Shown here: positions 59,020 through 64,000 of the stretch, piece by piece
Numbering within the stretch: position 1 is the stretch's first letter
Layout of the letters: the number at the start of each line of letters is the position of its first letter
Assembly: GCA_007922225.1 (NCBI GenBank)
Contig: ML680037.1
Location: 4,570,876 to 4,634,875, forward strand
DNA length: 64,000 nucleotides
Direction of reading: 5' to 3'
Source: Emydura subglobosa
Taxonomy: Eukaryota; Chordata; Testudines; Chelidae
Notes under the pieces: generated by a model
The model's input: only the letters and a program-made list of their open reading frames with translations
Told to the model about the DNA's origin: nothing
The model's database searches: none
Made by a program: the position numbers and the translations under genes

Positions 59020-59310
59020 TATACCAGGACATTGTGACTCCAGCAAGTTGTGGTTACCAGAGAGGCTCTATGGGCTGCTGAAGAAGCTTCCAATCCTTTG
59101 TGAGGGATGCTACAGCTGCATCAACTTTCTAGAGAGAATCTCTGGCTTCTGTAGAATAGCAGGGCCTGCTTAAAATGAGTTGTTCCTAATAGACCCTATG
59201 GGACTTTGCTACAGCATGTGCCACTGGTTTAAATCAGTCCAAGTTGATCAATGGCTGAAAGTCATTACCATTGGACAGTTGGCCTACACTGCATTACAAT
59301 AATCTTGCTG
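59020..59310. repeat. Possible LINE-like repeat fragment
   Basis: Has 'cagagaggctctatgggctg' and 'tacactgcattacaataatc'. The latter resembles the end of the repeat at 28200-28725. The family is uncertain. Confidence 0.25.
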
Positions 59311-60414
59311 TTTCAGTTAATCTCCTTAAATAGCATGCAACTACATCACAAAAAAAATATAGCACTCAACCCCTCAACCCCTTGCTGACTGTTTTAGCAG
59401 AGAGAAGGCAATGTTTAAATAGGCATAGAGCCTACCATACTTTCTGCTCCTAAGAGATGACCCCACCAGACTATGGTTGAAACTTATTTATTAAATTTAT
59501 AAAATGAGCCATCCAATGTCCTGGGCACTGTACAAACATAAAACATTAGTTAGTAGGACAGTGTATGTGGAACCTGGCACTGCCAACACCTCTGCTATTA
59601 TTACTTCTGTAGCTAAACAGCATACTTCAGATTCTAGGTCTCACAATTTGCCAGGAGCACCACTATTCACTTATTACAAGAATTAAAATAATTCATTTTC
59701 ATTACACTTTAAAATCCTAATCCTACACCTTTATAAAACATAGCTACTGTCTCTCTTGCATATAACCTCTCCAGCTAGTCAGCCAAAGTCAGGGGTCTTC
59801 CCTCTGTAGTGAAACTGGAGGCAGTTCAAGTTGTTGCTTAGCAACCCATCTGCTCTGTCCTGTTTCCTCCTGCTACCCGGACTTTTTGCCTCCAGTGGGA
59901 GGGCCAGCCTCGATTTCTCCATCTCAGCTAGTGCCTCTAAGTAAAAATTCATGTTTTTTGCCCCTCAGAGATATGTATACAGAGCACTAACATTCCATCT
60001 CAATTTATACAGAACCTAGAAGAAAATCTATTATCCTTTTTTTCCTTTCTGTGTCAAATGCATAAGATCTCGCACATTCACACCTCACTGGTAATATTGA
60101 TGTAGGGCTGCATCAGGGAGGCACACGGCCTTTACCCAACCAGTTCCATAGGGTATCACAGCACGCTGTACCTCTTTCAATAGGCAGGTTGATTATCACC
60201 AGATGGCTAAAGGAACAACAAGTAGTGAGTGCACTTGCACACCAAGAAGAAATCTGAAAAGTAGCAACATTGACCATGTGTACTTTTATAAAACGTAAGA
60301 TAGTCCTTCGATCCCCCAGAGAGCCCTCCTCTGGTAGGAACATACTTCAGGCAGTGGTCCCTATATAGGTCCAAACCCTAATTTCCATAGGGGGTAGGAA
60401 TTCTATATTTTTGG

Positions 60415-60520
60415 GGGCTGATTCACCCCAGCATTACCATTTTAATGTCAATGTAACTCCACTGACTGACTTACACTAGTGTACAACTGGAGACACATAG
60501 TGTTAACTCAGGCCCATTAT
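60415..60520. repeat. Hairpin MITE-like remnant
   Basis: Contains 'gctgattcaccccagcatta', 'gtaactccactgactgactt' and 'acactagtgtacaact', then 'ctcaggccca'. It is the decayed form of a reptile palindrome with a GTAACTCCATTGA centre. Confidence 0.45.
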
Positions 60521-61130
60521 CTTTTTCTTCCCCCCATCTCAATTCGTTGCTGCTTGTTACATAAGCACTATTGGAGATGTCATGAAGCAGAATGGAAAAT
60601 TTGTTAGCTGATCATTTTCCTTCTGCAATTAACATTTTAATTCATTCGACCCACCCTCCTCCAGAATAGTAAATTATTCATGTTTCAACTGAGTATAAAT
60701 CGATGCAGGTTAAAATTTAAAAAAAACCCAATGAAATATTTAAAATGTTGCTGTTGATTGAGATTTATAGTTTGTCAATTTAAGAAGCAGAGAGTTGGCT
60801 GAGCAGACTGATTGCTAAGTACCATTTTACGCTGCCTCCAGAGAATCCAGTGAGAACTCAGTATTCTGGACTAAAAGCTTTGCTATGGAGCAGTAAGGCA
60901 ATCATCGAGTAACAAACTTTCCATTGTTGTTCATTAAACACCGAGAATAAAAGCCCCAACACGTTTACATTTTAAGTGTATTGAACATTTTCCTCTCATA
61001 GTAAACATTTAACTGAGAAGCTCTGGTACTTCAAAATTGAATGAATTTAAAATTTCAAACTATTCAATATGCCAAGGATCTGGGTTTCTTATGTAGTTTC
61101 TTTTATTTCTGACCAGGACCTTCTGTATAC

Positions 61131-61242
61131 CTATGACTTTCCTGAACCATCTCTGCAAGCGCCTGAATCTGATCAGAGTGCTGAAGCTGCTGTTTCAAGT
61201 TGATATTTTCACTTCTTAACTGTTCATTAAGGTTTTGCAGAT
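61131..61242 (-). CDS. CEP72: CEP72 penultimate coding exon
   Basis: On the - strand, acceptor 'tgtctctttccattttag' is followed by a 112 bp exon encoding LQNLNEQLRSENINLKQQLQ and HSDQIQALAEMVQESH with a split Arg codon at its end, then donor GTATAC. The first two bases finish a codon from the previous exon. The peptide is a coiled coil with a regular a/d pattern of Leu, Ile and Asn. Joined in frame to the last exon it reads through without a stop. It is consistent with the C-terminal coiled coil of CEP72. The more upstream exons are outside the window. Confidence is limited because coiled coils look alike, and the position next to TPPP is the main support. Confidence 0.72.
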
Positions 61243-61324
61243 CTAAAATGGAAAGAGACAAAATATCTTAAGGAGGCTATAATCTTTTGATGAAAATGCA
61301 ACCTAATCTCAGAGGGGTAAATAT

Positions 61325-62505
61325 TGTATAGTAGCATAAACTGAGACTGAATATCCATCTTTTGGATGAGACCTAAAGTTGAGAGCCTGCCCTTCTGTGC
61401 CAGTTAAAGATCCCAAAACATTCTTCATGGGCCTGAAGTGAAGTCAACGACAGGCTCGCCATTGATTTCAGTGCAGATAGTTACATTTTACCCATAAACC
61501 TCCCCTTGCAGTTTCCATCTGGCTGGTCCCTGTGAATGAAGCAGGTCCAGCTCCCTTGTGCCAGAGCAAGTGTTTCCATTTTCCAATTAGGAGGGTGAGG
61601 CAGCACCTGTGGGCTATAAAGGATCAGTGAGCAAGCTGGTGAATCAGAACCAGTCAAGATGAGGGCAGGTGGGGATTGCCTGGCAGGGAGGAAAAAAGCA
61701 GATGATCTGCTGCAGACTGTACATTTGGGGCTTGGGAGAAGGTTGAAAGCAAGGAGAAAAGCAAGAGAGACTTGGTGGCTGGTGTCCCTGAGCCAGGGTC
61801 AGAGGGCAGGAAGAGTAGGAGATGCAGCAGTAGAAGAAGATGAAGATGCCTGTGACTCCAAGCCAAACAGCTGAAGTCAGAGGAACCATGAGAGGGCTAT
61901 GGGGAGTGAGGGATGCTCCCTGGCAAGGAAGCTCCCGGCAGAGAGGCTTTGAGAGTTCTGCCAGTTCTTCCTAGGAGAGACTCCAGTTGAAAGGGCTGGA
62001 GAGCTGGCCTGGTACAAGGACAGGAGAGGACTACACTGGAGAGCTGAGACATGGTGAGGTATGCTGGAATGGTATTTTGACTATGATGGAGGAAATCAAG
62101 ACTATTGTCATGGGACATTGGTTATGATTTTTGTTCATGTGACTATTGTAATAAATGAACCCACAAGGGCTATATTTACACTTGGGATGATGCACTGAAC
62201 TATTTCTGGAGGATCAGAAGGAGGGAAACTGAGGAAGGTGCACCTGTCATGCTGTTGTCTGCAGCATGATGGTGCTCAGGTCTGGCTGCCTTATGACACC
62301 ATTGTAAATTGTATTTTCACCTTCTGTTTTAAACTGTTTAATATTGCTGCATAGTGGGAACAGTGGCTACATTTCACTATAGAGATGCTGCATAGCAATG
62401 ATGGGATCCATGTACACAGTTAGTATAGTAGTTGTTAAGGTTATAAAGTGCTTTGGGATCCTCCAGGCTGAAAGATGCTATATGAATATTAGTATCATGA
62501 ACTAC
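61325..62505 (+). repeat. SINE of the 12615 family, split by an insertion
   Basis: The left part (61325-61460) has 'gagactgaatatccatcttt', 'ggatgagacct' and 'cagttaaagatcccaaaaca'. The right part (62299-62505) has 'gctgcatagtgggaacagtg' and ends 'aaagtgctttgggatcctcc' and 'gatgctatatgaatattag', the classical SINE tail. The middle, about 61460-62298, is an LTR-like insertion. The 5S-like head is not evident here. Confidence 0.6.
61460..62298 (+). mobile_element. Solo LTR-like insertion in the SINE
   Basis: The block contains a TATA-like 'gggctataaaggatcagtga' (61612-61631), purine-rich sequence, and AATAAA ('gtaataaatgaac', about 62150). It ends '...ggctgccttatgaca'. The 4 bp CCAT before TGATTTC (61461) and CCAT after GACA (62299) could be a target duplication, but this could be chance. 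No coding frame is recognised; open frames in it are low-complexity. Boundaries are approximate. Confidence 0.5.
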
Positions 62506-62919
62506 AGAAACTTATTTTTCTAATTCAAAAGTAATGCCTTCCCAAAAATCTGAAGGCTCCAAAATGCCAATACAAAGCATGATATTGGAGAGGAGGGGGA
62601 AGATGAGAGGATCAGGAAACCTTATTTTTATAGATCTAGCGATGAGGAACCTAATTTACTGCCGATCCTCTTCTTTACAGATAAGGTAAATGCTGGCAGT
62701 GGCCTCTCCATAGTTAACTTTGAAGCTAGCCTGACTTTCACTCCTGCCTCCCAAAATAAACTAAACTTCCTGAGCTTCTGAAGAGTTATAAGGTACAGGG
62801 GAATTGTTTGGATCCTCTAGATGTTGAATTTCAGACCTTTTGTGGATAGGTGTGCATGTGTGTGAGTGAAAGTAGAATTTTTCTAAAGGAAGTATAATTT
62901 TGGTGAGTGCTTTTAGCTG

Positions 62920-62975
62920 GACTCCACTGTTCAGCTCTCGAGGTCCCTTCCAGCCCTACATGTCTGATTCTCTGA
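62920..62975 (+). repeat. CR1 3' end fragment
   Basis: 'ggtcccttccagccctacat', then 'gtctgattctctgaaa', is the CR1 3' terminus (GGTCCCTTCCA...ATTCTATGA) in + orientation. Confidence 0.75.
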
Positions 62976-63420
62976 AACTTGCTTTCAGGCTTAATTTTTT
63001 TTGACTGAGTGAGGGTTGATTTTTTGGAGGTGGCTGGGTGGGCATTCAAGTAAATTGTGTTTCACTCTTTGGTACTGGAGTAATTAAAATGTACAAGTAC
63101 CCAGATGCAAAAGCATGAGAAATTTATTGAAGAATACTGAGGCTCAACAAGAAGGCAAATCATTTTAAAAATGGACTCTGTCAACCTTTTTTAGACCCAA
63201 AATATAGGTACCACAAAAACTTAAGAAGGGGAAACTTATAAAATTTGTTCTTTTAAAAAAAATTACCATTGGTGTGTGCAATATAGTCAGTGATAATAAA
63301 TGCCCTCAGTATTAAACTGAGCAAAGGAAAATTTCTTAACAGTGAATTCTAAATGGCAGAAACTGCATCTTGTAAAACTGCCCTGGTGAACGTTACTGTG
63401 GTGAATAATGCTGCGTTGAC

Positions 63421-63485
63421 CAGGAAGGATGGACTGGATGATTTAACAGGCCTTTTTTACCAATTATTTCTATGAGTCTATGTAT
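63421..63485 (+). repeat. CR1 3' end fragment (second)
   Basis: 'ggatggactggatgatttaa', 'caggcc' and 'ttctatgagtctatg' form a CR1 3' terminus in + orientation, 450 bp from the previous one. Confidence 0.75.
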
Positions 63486-63832
63486 GCCTCTTTCTGATGG
63501 TATGCAGCTATCACTGTTTGCATACAGAGATGCTGATATTTGCTAATAGACTGTTTTTCCTAAAAAAAGTAAACAAGGGCATTCATTCAGATAAAAACTG
63601 CAAGTGTGCTTAGCTGGCGTTTGCAATCCTCTTCCATTCGTTTTTTTGAGCATTTGTCCAAAAAATTATGATTTTAATGCTCTCAGAAAGGAAAAAGGTC
63701 ACAAATTCTTCTGCAAATGTGAATTTGCGCTGGAAGTGCAAGAAGGAAATGTGAAATTGAGTGATAGGTATTATACTGACTTTAGTGCTTTCAGTAAGGA
63801 CAGAGTTAATCAGTGAGACACTGTAGCAGACT

Positions 63833-64000
63833 CAGGCCAGGTCTACACTATAAACTTATATTGGTATAACTGTATTGCTCAGGGGTGTGAAAAATCCACA
63901 CCCTTGAGCAACGCAGTTATACTGACCTAACTCCTAATGTCGATAGTGCCATGTCCATGGGAGAGCTTCTCCCATTGACATAGCGACAGTCTCTCGTGGA
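63833..64000 (+). mobile_element. MITE (copy C), cut by window end
   Basis: Begins 'caggccaggtctacactata' and has 'ttgctcaggggtgtgaaaaa' and 'atccacacccttgagcaacg', with a palindromic middle, like copies A and B at 16268 and 16688. The right end is beyond the window. Confidence 0.7.

Larger units (their letters stand above)
57819..61130 (-). other. CEP72: CEP72 last intron
   Basis: A 3.3 kb intron with donor GTATAC (complement at 61125-61130) and acceptor TTTGCAG at 57819-57825. It is phase 2 by the split Arg codon. It contains a possible LINE-like fragment (59020-59310) and a hairpin remnant (60415-60520) but no exon seen. Confidence 0.7.

Noticed and set aside
61659..61889. Overlapping open frames (both strands) in the LTR-like block
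   Set aside because: They are low-complexity Pro/Ser/Leu or Ala/Arg translations of purine-rich DNA and have no domain.
63560..63720. Minus-strand segment resembling a coiled-coil exon (KKRMEEDCKRQL), considered as another CEP72 exon
   Set aside because: No convincing acceptor upstream or donor downstream, and the frame stops at both sides.
1..64000. CRISPR array, bacterial operon or viral genome
   Set aside because: No regular spacer-repeat series or bacterial-type gene spacing. The exons have splice sites and amniote repeats are present.

Overview
The window is non-coding-rich vertebrate nuclear DNA. The mix of repeats (CR1 LINE 3' ends, a 5S-rRNA-headed SINE, Penelope-like fragments, DIRS retrotransposon relics, and the long terminally inverted 'foldback' elements common in chelonian genomes) points to a reptile, most probably a turtle. 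That assignment is inference from repeat content, not from a species marker. Only two host genes are supported, both by short spliced exons. Nothing looks prokaryotic or like an operon.

TPPP (tubulin polymerization-promoting protein, p25-alpha) lies on the + strand. Its last two coding exons are at 17226-17379 and 30076-30270, separated by a 12.7 kb intron. The first coding exon was not found and is probably upstream of the window. A long AT-rich 3' flank follows, with a candidate polyadenylation signal near 39.4 kb. CEP72 (centrosomal protein 72) lies on the - strand, with its last two coding exons at 61131-61242 and 57662-57818. The two genes converge tail to tail, the arrangement I recall for human 5p15.33, and this supports both names.

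The 27 kb between the two stop codons is mostly transposon wreckage. From 41.7 to 47.9 kb there is a 6 kb minus-strand DIRS-type tyrosine-recombinase retrotransposon (gag, RT, RNase H, YR) with many stops and frameshifts. Its recombinase gene is split by a 744 bp hAT-type transposon with an 8 bp target duplication. From 49.41 to 54.78 kb there is an endogenous retrovirus with a 1,069 bp 5' LTR, a tRNA-Lys-type primer binding site, a 3' LTR cut to its last 150 bp, a 4 bp target duplication, and an internal gag/pol segment that is inverted relative to the LTRs.

Other regions: 1-12.6 kb is presumed TPPP intron or upstream DNA with simple repeats and one LTR-like stretch. 12.6-18 kb is dense in SINE, foldback, CR1 and paired MITE copies. 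20.0 kb holds a Penelope-like hairpin. 23.27-24.33 kb is a GC-rich retroelement-like block with a TATA box, a 183-codon ORF, a 41 bp tandem repeat and perfect 30 bp flanking direct repeats. 61.3-62.5 kb (CEP72 intron) has a SINE split by an LTR-like insertion. A recurring small palindrome family, with same-strand and mirror copies of a 'cattgacttcaatggg' type motif, is scattered throughout. I found no CRISPR array, rRNA gene, functional tRNA gene or obviously novel multi-gene system. The most notable objects are the internally inverted retrovirus and the GC-rich block.
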